DNA of 64,000 nucleotides from Chimonanthus salicifolius. Lineage: Eukaryota > Streptophyta > Magnoliopsida > Laurales > Calycanthaceae. Below, one piece after another: positions 1 through 10,721 of this stretch (within the stretch, counting starts at the first letter, position 1; every line of letters starts with the position of its first letter). Below the pieces are notes generated by a model that made no database searches, had not been told where the DNA came from, and saw only the letters and a list, made by a program, of their open reading frames with translations. Location: the NCBI GenBank assembly GCA_013350335.1, contig CM023539.1, positions 21,434,448 through 21,498,447 on the forward strand, read 5' to 3'. The position numbers were made by a program, and so were the translations under genes.

Positions 1-742
1 GCCACTGCATGCAGTCACGGGTGACGTTTACAACAGTAAGCGGGGTTCTGGTTGCAAATAAGTCCTCCTTCAGTTTTCAATTTGCAATTCAGTCCTTTAT
101 TTGATAAAACCCGGTTTTTAAAATTAAAAATATGATTTAGAAACTCAAAACCTTAATCCAACCGTACAGATAAGTTGGATTTTGAAAACCTTGGTCACCA
201 TAAAATTTTTGGAATTTAACTCTCACTAAAAATCATTTATTTAAATAAAAATCATAATTTAACCTTATTTACTTAATTAAACAAATGTTAAATAAATCAT
301 TTTAGAAATCTCATTTTGGGGTGAAATGAAATAACTAGACCATACTTAAAATGGTCTACTACAAAATACAGGTTTCAAAATTTATTTCATTTTCAAAACC
401 TTTAAAATAATTAATACTCCCTTTCGGGGTTTTGACGGGCAAATTTTAAATACCATTTTCTGAAAATAAATTCATTTTAAAAATCAGAAATGCAATCCTT
501 TATTAAGGAAAACATTATCAACCAATAATAATCACATATCAACAAAATTTATAAAATAAACACAACAAGCGGTAAATTACCAAAATGCCCCTCCAGCTGG
601 ATGAGCTGGATCACTGAGCTCACGAGCTCAGATTGGGCCATGCCTGGGCTTTCCTCAAAGCCGTAACCGTAATCTTCCTAGATTAACCGGTTAAACAAGG
701 TTATTAAGCTAACACACGCCTAATTTGGGGCAGGGTTTTACA
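1..742 (-). mobile_element. Partial Gypsy LTR, family F (5' portion, minus strand)
   Basis: Read on the minus strand, the sequence starting at 742 matches, with substitutions, the first part of the LTR at 47601-50565 (start TGTAAAACCCTGCCCC here, TGTAATACCCTGCCCC there). Shared blocks include the GAGCTGGATCACTGAGCT segment and the CCCCGAAAGGGAG-type segment. The LTR runs off the left edge of the window. Positions 743 onward carry no polypurine tract, so this is a 5' LTR or a solo LTR, not a 3' LTR. The candidate target duplication (743-747, GTCCG) cannot be checked because the other end is outside the window. Confidence 0.85.
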
Positions 743-1251
743 GTCCGGACAAATACCAACTACAAGTACCCGCCAATCATCCTATACCAATTCGTTAACC
801 ACTCGGAACGGTGCACCTTTGGGCCAACCTAATATCTCTGTGATTAGGGATCGCGATTAACAAAGTCATTATTATTCGACACTTGGGAAGAGTATTGGAC
901 CACAATTATATGCCCTTATGTCTAAATACATTCCGATTGGGCCACTTTGGTGACTAACCAAATCGTATCATAATACGGTATTAGGTCAAGAATAATGACT
1001 TTGCTCATTATTGATTTCCCAAAAACATAAGAGGAAAAAACCCCTGGATTTTAAGTCCATAAGATCATAATCTTAAAATCCATAAAATTTTAAGCTTCAT
1101 AATTTTAAAAACCATAATCTATACAATTTTAAACTCCATAATTTTAAAATCTATAAACTTTAGATCTATAAAGGGTCGTCTTCTTCCTTGAGATTCGAAA
1201 ATTTATTTCTTTAATTATTCATTATTTCAAGCAATAATTGATCCTATGAAC
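743..1251 (-). mobile_element. Internal leader remnant of a minus-strand Copia-like element
   Basis: This AT-rich stretch lies downstream of a primer-binding site on the minus strand (1252-1269). I see no gag reading frame in it. It ends where the family-F LTR begins at 742, so that LTR probably inserted into this leader. The assignment rests on the neighbouring PBS and LTR only. Confidence 0.4.
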
Positions 1252-1269
1252 TAGGCTCTTGATGCCACA
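1252..1269 (-). promoter_or_regulatory. Primer-binding site, initiator Met tRNA type
   Basis: On the minus strand the sequence TGTGGCATCAAGAGCC directly follows an LTR end in ATTACA. It resembles the TGGTATCAGAGC primer-binding site that plant retroelements use to prime reverse transcription from initiator tRNA-Met. Confidence 0.6.
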
Positions 1270-2004
1270 TGTAATACTTCATCATAATATCAGAGTTTAT
1301 TGATTGAGAATCAATCGTACATTCATTCATCATTCAACTTAATGTTCGATATACCCGAACAACATAACCAAAAGATCTGAATCGATTAATGCTTGAAACA
1401 CTGATCAATCTTAATGCGGAAATCATTAACGTAATAATCATAAGACATACCTTGATCCATTGATGAAGAAGAGTGAGATCTGATCTTCCCTTTAATATGT
1501 CAATACTTCCTGAAGTCCAAAAACATGAGAAAACACCCACCTTGGAGTTTCTGCCTCTTTCCTCTTTAATGCCCTCTTCCAATTTCATGAGTAGTATTTT
1601 TAGACACTAGGGTTGACTTAAGTTGATGGATAATTATGGAGAGAGACCCTTTTATAAGCAGAGAGAGGACCTCTAAGGCAATTAGAAATTTCCATTCCTA
1701 CTTCCCATCAAAATAGGAAACTAACCCCTTTAGAACTCTTCTAAAATAGACCTTCTTTATTTAAACACAGTTTCCCTGTTTTAATATCCTCTATGTGGAG
1801 CTCCAAGTTTAATGTGGGTCATGTTTAGTTTTACAGAAGCTTTAAAGAGGGGGATAGGGGTTTAATAGGAATTGAATAAGGATATGAGTGATTTTTTATT
1901 AGTTCTTTATCATGAAAATCACTAATGTCCTATCAATTCTCAATTGATTTAAGTGTCTTAAGAAATCTACTGTCCAAACCATAGGGTGAGCAAGCTGAAT
2001 GACA
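1270..2004 (-). mobile_element. Probable Copia-like LTR (5' LTR, minus strand)
   Basis: The inner end (1270) is fixed by the adjoining PBS. The outer end at 2004, where the minus strand begins TGTCATTCAG, is a guess from the TG...CA rule. On the minus strand the segment contains a good TATA box (TATAAAAG near 1650-1657), roughly 350 bases from the proposed LTR start, followed by CT-rich leader sequence, as expected of an LTR promoter. No second copy is in the window, so the boundaries are not confirmed. Confidence 0.45.
1648..1657 (-). promoter_or_regulatory. TATA box of the Copia-like LTR
   Basis: The minus strand reads CTTATAAAAGG here, followed by CTCTCTCC, the usual arrangement of a plant LTR core promoter. 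No experimental start is known. Confidence 0.45.
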
Positions 2005-2854
2005 TGTACTAATCATACTTTTGTTTCAAATTACACTCATCTCCTCCCCTAATGAGGATGTCCACAGTGTAAGAGTATTACATCAACATCAGTTCAAAAC
2101 TTACAAGATCCAAAACTCTTATATATCTCATTGCTCAAGCTTAATTTTGATAATAATAGTCAAGGTGTGCCTAAGTTGCAAGAGGGGAGATGTGGTTCTA
2201 AATTAGGCAAGGCAAGTTGGAGGCGAGCTTTAATGAAAAGGTGCGTGCCTTAGTGCGTCTTGTGTTTTACTATCTTTTTTTTTAAACAAAAATAATTGGT
2301 AGTAAAATGTAATTTTCTTCGATCTATCTTGACTGATGATCTTTGTACACTTGATAATCATGACTTTTCAAATCTAATGGATCTGATCTTTTATGCAAAA
2401 CATCATCTCAAACATAACTTTCACACCCACTCGTTTGCATTGAACCCCACCTTGTGACCTCTACATTATGCAGATCGAGTTGCTCAGCTGAAAGATATTC
2501 CTGATATTGTTTCTTGTCTTCCATGAACGTGCTTGATCCCTCGAGTTGTTATCTTTCATTGTATCAGAGCAACTTTTGAAGTTTACTTATTGCACTATTT
2601 TCTTATTCATTAACATAAAATCTTAATAAAAATTTTAGTGTCAGAAGTCAACTCCTTATATAAAATGCTTATGATTGTGTTCCCAGTATAACATTTTCTT
2701 TGTACTGTAAATTCTAATTACAACTGGCCCATCAAATGAGCGACCAAGATTCTTATCACGGTTTTAAAATTTAACGCACCATTATGAAAAACCTTGATGC
2801 ATATTATCGCTGCTATAAGCATGTGTGTAACATACTGTATCGATTTTGAATATC
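2005..2854. other. No gene seen
   Basis: AT-rich sequence between two retroelements. Only a short unsupported reading frame occurs (2021-2206), with no recognisable domain. No structured repeat was noticed. Confidence 0.5.
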
Positions 2855-2989
2855 TGTATTAGAGGAAAGGGTTAACCTTAGGGTTGCCATTCTATGTTTG
2901 TACCATTCTAAATTTGTAAGGTTCCCTATTAGGGGATTGTAACATCTATTTGAGTAATGAGAAAGGTGATGGTGAGCCAAAATTCTACA
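2855..2989 (+). mobile_element. Short Copia 5' LTR
   Basis: The segment begins TGTATTAGAGG and ends TTCTACA, immediately before the PBS TGGTATCAG at 2990. About 135 bp is short even for Copia. No 3' copy survives in the window, so the left boundary depends on the TG start. Confidence 0.55.
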
Positions 2990-3002
2990 TGGTATCAGCC
3001 TA
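2990..3002 (+). promoter_or_regulatory. Primer-binding site of the Copia element
   Basis: TGGTATCAGCCTA directly after the LTR end CTACA matches the start of the initiator tRNA-Met type PBS (TGGTATCAGAG), with divergence after nine bases. Confidence 0.7.
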
Positions 3003-3309
3003 AGCCTGGGATTCCTACGAATTGCAAATTTTTTTTTTCAAGCCTCTCTCTCTGCTCCTGTCGCCGTCCCGACTTCTCATCATGTCTGCTCCATGCAGAC
3101 TCTCTCTCATTCAGACACTTCATTCTCTCCTACAAGAGACTTTCCCAGCGTCTCCCTTCTTCTGCCACAGGCGACTGCTCTACACAACCCCTCTTCCTGC
3201 GAACCCTTCTACACCAGATCTGCTGCTATTCCTCCAATCCTTGCCCTCAGTCGGATCCCTCTGCTCCTGCTCGCTGCTCTGCTCTCCTTCGGCCTCTTCT
3301 CTTCCCGTT

Positions 3310-4260
3310 TTCTATTCGTGCTCATTGTACTTCACAACCATTTTACTTAATTCATTCCGATGTATGGATGTCTCCAGTTTTATCAATTTCTGGCTTTCGA
3401 TATTATGTTTTATTCACTGATGATTATATACGTTATTCTTGGATTTTTCCTATGCGACATAAATCAGAAGTTTTCACTAATTTTCAAAACTTTCTTGTCT
3501 TTGTTGAAAATAACTTTTCTACTACCATTAAATACTTTCAAAGTGATGGTGGCAAATAGTATTATAATCATTCCTTTCATAACATGTGTGCACAAAAAAG
3601 ATCATTCACTGTCTATCATGTCCACACACTTCACAGAAGAACGGTTTTGCTGAACGCAAACACCGTCATTTGTCTGAAATGGGCCGCACATTGCTTCTTG
3701 CGTCTCATCTCCCACATCACCTCTGGGTTGAGGCTCTTTTCACTGCTGTGTATCCAGTCAATCGGCTTCCCACACCGCTTCTCAAATGGTCCTCACCTTC
3801 TCAGTAGATATATGGCACCACACCTGATTATCTCAATCTTCACACATTTGGGTGTGCTTGCTACCCTTAGGTGATTATACTACTAAAAAACTTCAACCTC
3901 GATCGGTTGAGTGTGTGTTTCTTGGTTACAGTGATCACCACAAAGGCTACAGGTGTCTTCACCCCTCTACTAGTAGAGTTTACATCTCCCGCCATGTACT
4001 TTTCAATGAAGTTGTCTTTCCCTATGCCACAACTACCGAGAGGCACACCGCATCATCTTCTTCAGACATGGTCTTCCTTCCTATTATCACCATGTCTCCT
4101 AGACAAACACCTTATACCCTTCCTACATCTCCGACAACCACATCAACCACTCTACTAGAAGTGCATGATTCAGAACATGCGCCTCACCGCCTCCACTTGC
4201 AGCACCGACATCTACTTCTGCTCCAGCCTTTGCTCCACCTGATAATGTTCACCCTATGGT
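3310..4260 (+). pseudogene. Copia integrase (broken)
   Basis: The integrase inserts element cDNA into the genome. The catalytic core starts with HSDVW (first Asp, about 3352-3366) and continues with YYVLFTDDY, the KSEVF stretch and FQSDGGK (second Asp). It then changes frame several times: a segment at 3586-3807 holds the ERKHRHL region with the expected Glu, and 3852-4262 holds the GYSDHHKGYRC part typical of the Copia integrase C-terminus. At least three frame changes and a stop near 3558 prevent translation. The sequence upstream (2990-3310) is CT-rich leader with no gag, so an internal deletion removed gag, protease and the integrase zinc finger. Confidence 0.85.
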
Positions 4261-4299
4261 GACTCGTGCTAAGGACGGCATCTCAAAGACCAAAAAAGG

Positions 4300-5070
4300 G
4301 CTGACTTTTCTATTCGTCATCCCCTCTTGTAGGCTTTTGCTTCTATGGTCTCTACCTCTGATATTGAGCCTACTTGCTACACTCAAGATATTCGATCTGC
4401 GGCATGGCGTCAGGCCATGACTGATAATTCAATGCTCTTCTACGTCAGCAAACTTGGTCTCTTGTTCCACCCCCACTAAACTCCAATCCTGTTGGCTGCA
4501 AATGGGTTCTTAAGATTAAACGGCGCTCCAATGGTAGCATTGAGCGTTACAAAGCAAGACTTGTTGCAAAAGGTTTTCATCAACAGGCCGCCATCGACTA
4601 TGATGAGACCTTCAATCCAGTCGTCAAGCCCACTACTATCTGCACTATTCTCAGTCTTGCTGTCACTTCTGCTTGGCCCATCCACCAGTTGGACGTCAAG
4701 AATGCTTTTCTTCATGGCCATCTTACAGAAGAAGTGTATATGTCTCAACCTCCTGGCTTTGTTGATCCTCGTCATCCTCATCATGTTTGCAAATTATAAA
4801 AAACTCTTTATGGTCTAAAACAAGCACCCATGGTGAGGTTTCAACGTTTTAGCTCATTCCTTTTCTCTCATGGTTTTATTCAAAGCAAAGCTGACAGCTC
4901 TATGTTCATTTATAGACGTGGAACACATATTATGGTTCTTCTTCTTTATGTTGATGACATCGTCTTGACTAGCAATTCTTCGTCGCTTCTTCAGTCCTTT
5001 ACTCACAGACTCGGTACCGAATTTGAAATCAAGGATCTGAGCGCTCTCCACTACTTTTTGGGCCTGGAGG
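4300..5070 (+). pseudogene. Copia reverse transcriptase, N-terminal part (broken)
   Basis: The RT makes cDNA from element RNA. Visible family signatures are the KARLVAKGF block (about 4551-4577), [11 protein letters not shown] (catalytic region, about 4690-4722), KTLYGLKQAP after a stop near 4797, and LLLYVDDIVL (YVDD active site, about 4936-4965). The frame stays open again to FLGLEV at 5070, where the solo LTR begins. The reading frame changes between about 4440 and 4500 and a TAA interrupts at about 4797, so the copy was probably dead before or soon after the LTR landed. Confidence 0.9.
5066..5070 (+). repeat. Target-site duplication, left copy (GGAGG)
   Basis: GGAGG immediately left of the solo LTR is repeated at 8334-8338. 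A five-base duplication is standard for Gypsy integrases. Confidence 0.92.
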
Positions 5071-8000
5071 TGTAATACCCAGGAATTTTAAAATCATAAA
5101 TCAATGTGATTTTTGTTTTCTTTCCCTTAATGATGAGGAATGAACAGGGCTGATCTATGTATTGGGTCAAATAAGGAAAGAAATAATTACGTAAAATGTG
5201 AGATTAAAGGGATGATTTAATTAAATAATTTTGAAAGTGGAGTGAAATATAAGAAATTAAATTAATTGATGGAAATTTTGATGATTAATTAATTAAGAGG
5301 GATTCAAGGTGATTAAATTAAGTGTTAATTTAATTACAATGTTAATTAACGGGAATTAAGTGATGACGTGGCAGACGAGCCACATAAGCGATGACGTGGT
5401 GAGATAGGATGTGGTGGCATGCCACATGGCATGACAAGGACACATGACAGCCACCCTTATCCTTTGCATTAAATGTAAGATAACACCACCACTCCACCTC
5501 CCTTTGGACCAATCCAAGCCCTTCACCTCACCCCTTGCTTGTTGTCTACACAAGCCAAAAGTAAGGAGACGGAAAAAGCTAATGCTTTTTCCTCTCGCTT
5601 CACCTCGTCTCATTCCAACGATGGTGCCATCCCTCTCTTCTCCTCTTCTTCCATCGGTTCTTTCTTTTCTCTTTCTCCACTCATGCAATCCCCTCATCTC
5701 CTTCTCTTTTCTTCTCGATCTCCACCGTTGATGATCCAAGGAAGAAAACACAACAGAGAAGGAAATCTGAAGTTAGAGGAATTCCCCTCTTTCACCAATC
5801 GGTGGTCTCTCCTCTCTTCTTCTTCTTTTCCCCATCTCCATTGAAGCTCAAGAAAGAAGAGGAAGGGAAATCTAGGGCAATCGATGAATTACACTCTCCC
5901 CCCTCTCAAGCATCCAAGAAGAAGAGAAGCACTCATCCTACGAATTTGAGCTCTCAATCAAAAAAGGGGAAACTCAAATCGGAAGCCCAACCTTCGTTCA
6001 CAACAAAAACCCCCAATTTTTAAGGTATGTGAAATTCACCATTGTTGTGGTAAAATGATCCATTAAAATGCTTAGGAATAGGGTATAAAATGAGTATGAG
6101 TGGAAGGAATGGAAAAAACATGAAGAAATCTAAGAAGGTAGAGAATATTTAGTTTTAAAGTTGATATATGTAATTTATTCTATATTTTCTTTAATTAATT
6201 GATTTGATTAATGCTTTGACTATCTATTGAAGGCATATTATGATAAATTTGGGTTATTAAGTCTATGGGTGAGACTTGTGGAGGTCTATAGTTTAATCGA
6301 GTGGTGTAGGCCATATGAGTTAAATAAGTGGAACGATTGATCAAATGGAAGATAATGATATAAGTCTTATATTTTACATGTATGGACAATGAACGAAGGA
6401 ACAAGGATAAACCCGAGATTGATCGAGCTAGTTCACGAATAATCTCCCTTCACCAATTGCTATGGATCAAGTAGGTTTTCCTATTTTGTTAAAGTATTGG
6501 AGGTTGTATTATATCACTGTGATTTCCTTATTAGCTAATAAGATTGATTTTGAGATTTTGATATTATATGATGAATATGATTACGAATTTGGTAAATGAA
6601 TAAAGAAAATGTGTTATGAATAGTTTTCTATTCAATGAATAGGATGTTAGTATAATATGAAAGTTTTATACTATACATGGAAAGTATTTTTGTATGTACA
6701 ATTCTATGAGGTTTTATGATAGTAAAGTGATTCCAAAAATTGATATGATGAAATATACTTTATAAGAATAAAAGCAATGAGAGTGTTGTGGAGGAATTAT
6801 AGGAATTACGTGATGAATCAAGTATGTTCCATAGGAAAGGTATTATGAGGACATGAAGTTATGAGATATTTGGAAATGGGTGTTAGGAAAATAAGTAGGT
6901 TTATATAAATTGTAGGGGTTTTACGTGTCTTGAGATGTGTATTGTGATATTTGGAACACCCCGAAATTGTAAATGAGGTATAATAGGATCTTGGTTTGCC
7001 AATGAAAGAAGTATAGGTTGGTAACTTAAGTACAACCTTATGTCGTATATGAAATGAGTCTTGGAGGCAACACTCCACCGATACGCCGGTTAAATGGTTG
7101 GTTGTGTAACAAATAGTCTTGGAGGAAACACTCCACCAGTACGCCAGTTAAATTGTTGGTCATATAAATGAAAGCATTGGAGGCAACACTCCACCGGTAC
7201 GCCGGTTAAATTATGAATGAATAACTCCCTCAACAGGAGGAGTATGAATTGAGTATGAGTATGTTATGGGCAATGATAGAATATATGTAAAATTTAGTAC
7301 TTATATGAAATGAGAAATGCAACAAGGAAGAGGTAGTTGGAATCTAGTGAATGGTAAGATAATTAAGGGGAGAAGGTGTGGTATGATACAAGGTGAGAAT
7401 GTAGGAGATGGGTATGGTGAGGTAGAGATGGATTTTATATAACTTATGAAACATGATATGTTTTATGATGAAATGATTATGAAGTTTTCTATAAATAAAA
7501 CACAAATTACTTATGTACAAGGGGATTTTGTAATATGATATGAAATATTTATGACGGGATAAATGGGGATTTTCAACATGTATAATGTTTTTGGAGTATG
7601 AGTTTTCTATGATGGCATTTATAAGCAATCTTAAATACAAGTTGAACGTGAGATTTATACAATGATTTGGAAATGACCTTTGAGAAATGTACCATATTAA
7701 TACATGATGTGGATTTGAGAAAGTATAAGATTTGTAATATGCGATTTTTCCTAAGTATGAAAATGTAAGTATACATGTACTTATTATAATGATGCATAAT
7801 GCATACCTATGATTGAAATTCCTACTGGGCAAGTTGACTAAGCCCATAAATTCCCTCCCCCCCAGATTTGTATGCAGGTTTAAGAGATGCAAAGGATATC
7901 GAGTGAGATGGTAGATAGCTGCAATCGCGATGAATTCAAGAAAGGAAGCCCGGATGCCTTGATTTATATTTCTTACATTTTTGAATTATTGGATACAATA

Positions 8001-8333
8001 CAATATATAAAAGAATGATGTATATTTTGGGGAAGGTAATGAATGAGACTTTGATAATTGTAAATTAAGTTTTGTATTTGACTCACTTATTGTTGGGAAG
8101 TCCTTATTTTGCTTTGAGATGTATGTTGTTATTTATGCAATGGAATAAATGTTTAAATTTCCGCAAGATTATCAGAGTGTGTGCAAATGTTATCATGCAC
8201 ACACTAGTTGGGCCAGTCAAGTGTCGGGTCTTTGGACTCGGACTTGGCTCGCATCGTAACGTTCGCCTCCCTCTCCACTGATTATTCATGTATCATTACT
8301 CTGATGATGGTGGTTAGAGGGAGGGGTGTTACA
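5071..8333 (+). mobile_element. Solo Gypsy LTR (3.26 kb) inserted in the Copia RT
   Basis: The sequence starts TGTAATACCCAGG and ends GGAGGGGTGTTACA, with perfect 5-bp duplications on both sides and no internal coding region. It is therefore a solo LTR left after LTR-LTR recombination. Near its end it shares the block CCAGTCAAGTGTCGGGTC and the CTCGGACTTGGCTCGC block with the LTRs of elements A-D, so it belongs to the same broad chromovirus group. A three-unit 58-bp tandem repeat lies at 7058-7215. It has none of the palindrome arrays seen in the other LTRs. Confidence 0.92.
7058..7215 (+). repeat. 58-bp tandem repeat, three units, within the solo LTR
   Basis: Units start at 7058, 7116 and 7174. 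Each contains TTGGAGG(C/A)AACACTCCACC followed by GTACGCCGGTTAAAT or a close variant. GGAG and CTCC inside each unit can pair. Units at a similar distance from the LTR end occur in LTRs A-D. Confidence 0.9.
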
Positions 8334-8338
8334 GGAGG
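8334..8338 (+). repeat. Target-site duplication, right copy (GGAGG)
   Basis: Matches 5066-5070 exactly and resumes the interrupted Copia reading frame. Confidence 0.92.
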
Positions 8339-9010
8339 TGACTACGCATTCTACAGGGTTACATTTGTTTCAGACCAAATATACCCTTGACCTTCTTCGT
8401 CGTAGTCAAATACTCGACTGTAAACCCTGCTCAACACCTGTTGCCACTAAGACTCAGTTGACTACTGCCTCTGGTGATCTCCTACTGGACCCCTCTGAGT
8501 ATCATCAACTTGTTGGTGCCCTTCTCTATCTCACACTCACTAGGCCCGATATTGCTTATACGGTGCACGTTGTCTCTCAATGCATGAGTCAGCCTTTCAC
8601 GTCTCATTATGACGCTGTCAAATGCATTCTCCGCTATCTCAAAGGGTCCCTTGGTCGTGTGCTACACCTTCGTTGTGCCACACACCCATTTCGCCTAATT
8701 GTGTACTCTGGCGCTGATTGGTACGGTTGTCCTAATAGTCGACGATCTACTACCAGTTATTGTATCTTTCTAGGCCTCAATTTAATTTCTTGGTGTGCCA
8801 AGAAGCAATCCACAGTATCTAGGTCCAGTGCTAAAGCTGAATACTGGGCCCTTGCCTATACTTGTGCGGATACTGTTTGGATGCAACATCTTCTACCTCG
8901 AGCTTGGTTTTCCTTTCTCCTCTCCAACAGTACTTTTTTGTGATAATCTCAGCGCGGCATATAAGGTTGCTAATCCTATGTTTCATGCTCAAACTAAACC
9001 ATTTGCTCAG
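8334..9010 (+). pseudogene. Copia reverse transcriptase C-terminus and RNase H (broken)
   Basis: This continues the frame interrupted at 5070. With the LTR and one GGAGG copy removed, the codons run on smoothly (L-E-V-T-T). The segment holds the thumb (QTKYTLDLL), the LVGALLYLTLTRPDIAY block, and RNase H motifs (YSGADWYGC with the first Asp, SRSSAKAEYWALA with the Glu, and a CDNLSA-like block just after a frame change at about 8940). It ends abruptly at about 9010 within the conserved FHAQTK region, so the RNase H end, polypurine tract and 3' LTR are gone. Confidence 0.88.
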
Positions 9011-9725
9011 CTAAGCGTACAACTGATGATCTCGAAGAGTCTGAAGAACAATGCATAGATGACGCTCATGCTCCTCCTTGGATGAAGAAAAGATCAGGAT
9101 ATCGTCTATGAAAACTATCACAAACTCTCTCAGGTAAGGTCGCGAAACGCGATTCATCAAGCCCATAAACATGGCTGACACGTTGGTCAAACCGAAAGGC
9201 ATCACCACAAACTCGTACAAAGCCATACTGCATCCTGAAAGCAGTCTTAGGAATGTCTTCCTCTCGAATCTGCAACTGATGGTAACCCGACCTCAAATCG
9301 ATTTTTGAAAAACATCTCGATCCCCTCGAAAGATCAAAAAGGTCGTCTATTCTAGGCAAATGGTATTTATTCTTAATAGTTATCTGGTTGAGTCGCCGGT
9401 AATCTATACACATACTCATCGCTCCATCTTTTTTTTTCACAAAGAGAGCAGGAGCGCCCTATGGCGAGTTGCTCTGACGGATAAAACCGGGTCTAAGAAG
9501 CTCTTCTACCTTCGTACCTAGCTCTCTCTGTTCAGTCGGCGACATTCGATAAGGTGCCATGGAAATAGGAGATGTCCCTGGCTGTAGGTCTATAACAAAC
9601 TCTATCTCTCTGCGTGGAGGTAGCCCAGCTAACTGGTCAGGAAGCACATTCATAAACTCACACACCACCCGAGAAGCAACAGACCCTACACCACCTACAT
9701 CTTCCCAACCCATGCTTGCCACCAC
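9011..9725 (-). pseudogene. Gypsy RT with protease-RT linker (family F copy 1)
   Basis: Two minus-strand frames (9725-9459 and 9440-9011) hold the linker [14 protein letters not shown], the QPGTSPIS and APYRMSP blocks before RT, then the RT blocks [37 protein letters not shown] and, after a frameshift near 9215, the [12 protein letters not shown] block and [12 protein letters not shown] (active-site FIDD). A stop separates the linker from RT near 9455, where [13 protein letters not shown] is expected. The wording is typical of plant chromoviruses (Tekay/Del-like). RT ends at about 9011. Confidence 0.9.
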
Positions 9726-9734
9726 ACTATTCGA

Positions 9735-10037
9735 TTATGCCCTAAGGCCAGAGAAAGTGACTCTCATCTTTTCATAGGATATTAACTTCTCCATAGACAT
9801 TTCATCGGTCGTGGAGACCCCAAGAATTCTCCTCTGAGAACAATCGATCAAAACCTCGAAAACTGACAACCAGTCCATGCCAAGGATGATATCAAAGTCC
9901 GCCATTTTTAGAACCAGAAAATCATAGGACAACTCTACACCGTTAATTCTCAAAATTTCATTATAATTACAAGGGTTGGTGGGGTTAGAAAACCCCTCAA
10001 TCATCAAAACATACTTGAAGGCACTACTAGCAACCAT
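9735..10037 (-). pseudogene. Gypsy protease, C-terminal half (family F copy 1)
   Basis: The frame carries NGVELSYDFLVLKMADFDIILGMDWL, of which DIILGMDWL is the conserved C-terminal motif of plant Gypsy proteases. The N-terminal catalytic D(T/S)GAS motif, present in related element E near 46358, is not visible upstream here. The segment between the zinc knuckles and this frame carries unrelated residues and a stop. The enzyme would be inactive even without the later frame breaks. Confidence 0.75.
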
Positions 10038-10086
10038 TACAAAATCTCTCCTTTTTCCTGCTACTTTTCTACTATTTCCGGCCTAA

Positions 10087-10601
10087 TCTTCCGTAGAAGT
10101 TCCTGCATCATCACCAAAATAGAAGAAGTTGTCAGGGCATGTCGCTGACATGTGTCCCAACACTCCACAAGTCAAACAGGGGATTATTCCCGGTCCCCCA
10201 ACGTAAGGACAGTTAGTCCTCTCCTTCCCGTACCCGCGAAGAACACAAACAGTTCAAACAACATCAATAGGGTAGGGGCAGAAAGTACAGTTGTGCCCCT
10301 CTTGGTTGCACAATTCGCACATATACTCCGTCAGCTTCTCCAAAGTCGGGGTAGCTGGAGTGTATTCGGGCGAGCTTATCTCCCCTAAGGATTCCTCTAA
10401 CATTGGGACATCTCCCACACTCTCTTCTGGTAAAAAGGCTGGAACTACTTCAACATCTTCGGGTGATCCTACTTGGATGTTCACATTAACTCCAACATTG
10501 CGGTTTGGCAGGCTGAAGTTGCTGGAAGAGGAAACCAGATCTATAGGACAGCTAGGGGTCCCTTTGTCCCACAACTCGGTATACTCTATGTTGCTTGACA
10601 T
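10087..10601 (-). pseudogene. Gag-like ORF with CCHC zinc knuckles, no capsid domain seen
   Basis: A start ATG at 10601 (minus) opens a frame with an acidic, P/E-rich N-terminal part, then a CX2CX4HX4C knuckle (CELCNQEGHNCTFC, around 10285-10325). After an in-frame TGA at 10256-10254 comes a second knuckle (CLTCGVLGHMSATC, around 10140-10180). A TAG ends it at about 10087. The stretch between the start and the first knuckle is about 90 residues, far too short for the capsid domain found in normal Gypsy gag. This may be an internally deleted or replaced gag in a non-autonomous derivative. PBS and LTR lie directly upstream. Confidence 0.6.
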
Positions 10602-10701
10602 ATCTGTACCACAAAAACAGAAAAATGTCAATGACAACTGTAGTTCTAATCCAAAAATAATTCCAATTATGCTGTAACCTAACATAGTCCTAAAGTTTGA
10701 A

Positions 10702-10721
10702 CTGAAGCTTTGATACAAAGC
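10702..10721 (-). promoter_or_regulatory. Primer-binding site, degenerate initiator Met tRNA type
   Basis: Minus strand GCTTTGTATCAAAGC directly after the LTR end GGCGTTACA. It resembles TTGGTATCAGAGC with two or three substitutions. Confidence 0.7.

Larger units (their letters stand above)
2855..9010 (+). mobile_element. Decayed Ty1/Copia retrotransposon, interrupted by a solo LTR
   Basis: The element has a short 5' LTR (2855-2989), a PBS, a leader, then integrase, reverse transcriptase and RNase H in the Copia order (integrase before RT). Gag and protease are missing, since leader sequence passes straight into integrase near 3310. A solo Gypsy LTR (5071-8333) splits the RT. The 3' end is lost: RNase H stops at about 9010, where family-F Gypsy sequence on the opposite strand begins. 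The integrase phrasing and short LTR suggest the Ale/Retrofit group, but that is inference. Confidence 0.85.

Noticed and set aside
743..2004. Second Copia element complete on the minus strand
   Set aside because: Only an LTR, PBS and leader can be argued; no gag or pol, and the outer LTR end is unconfirmed.
3022..3420. Overlapping frames across the Copia leader
   Set aside because: CT-rich leader stays open in several frames at once; no gag or protease motif.
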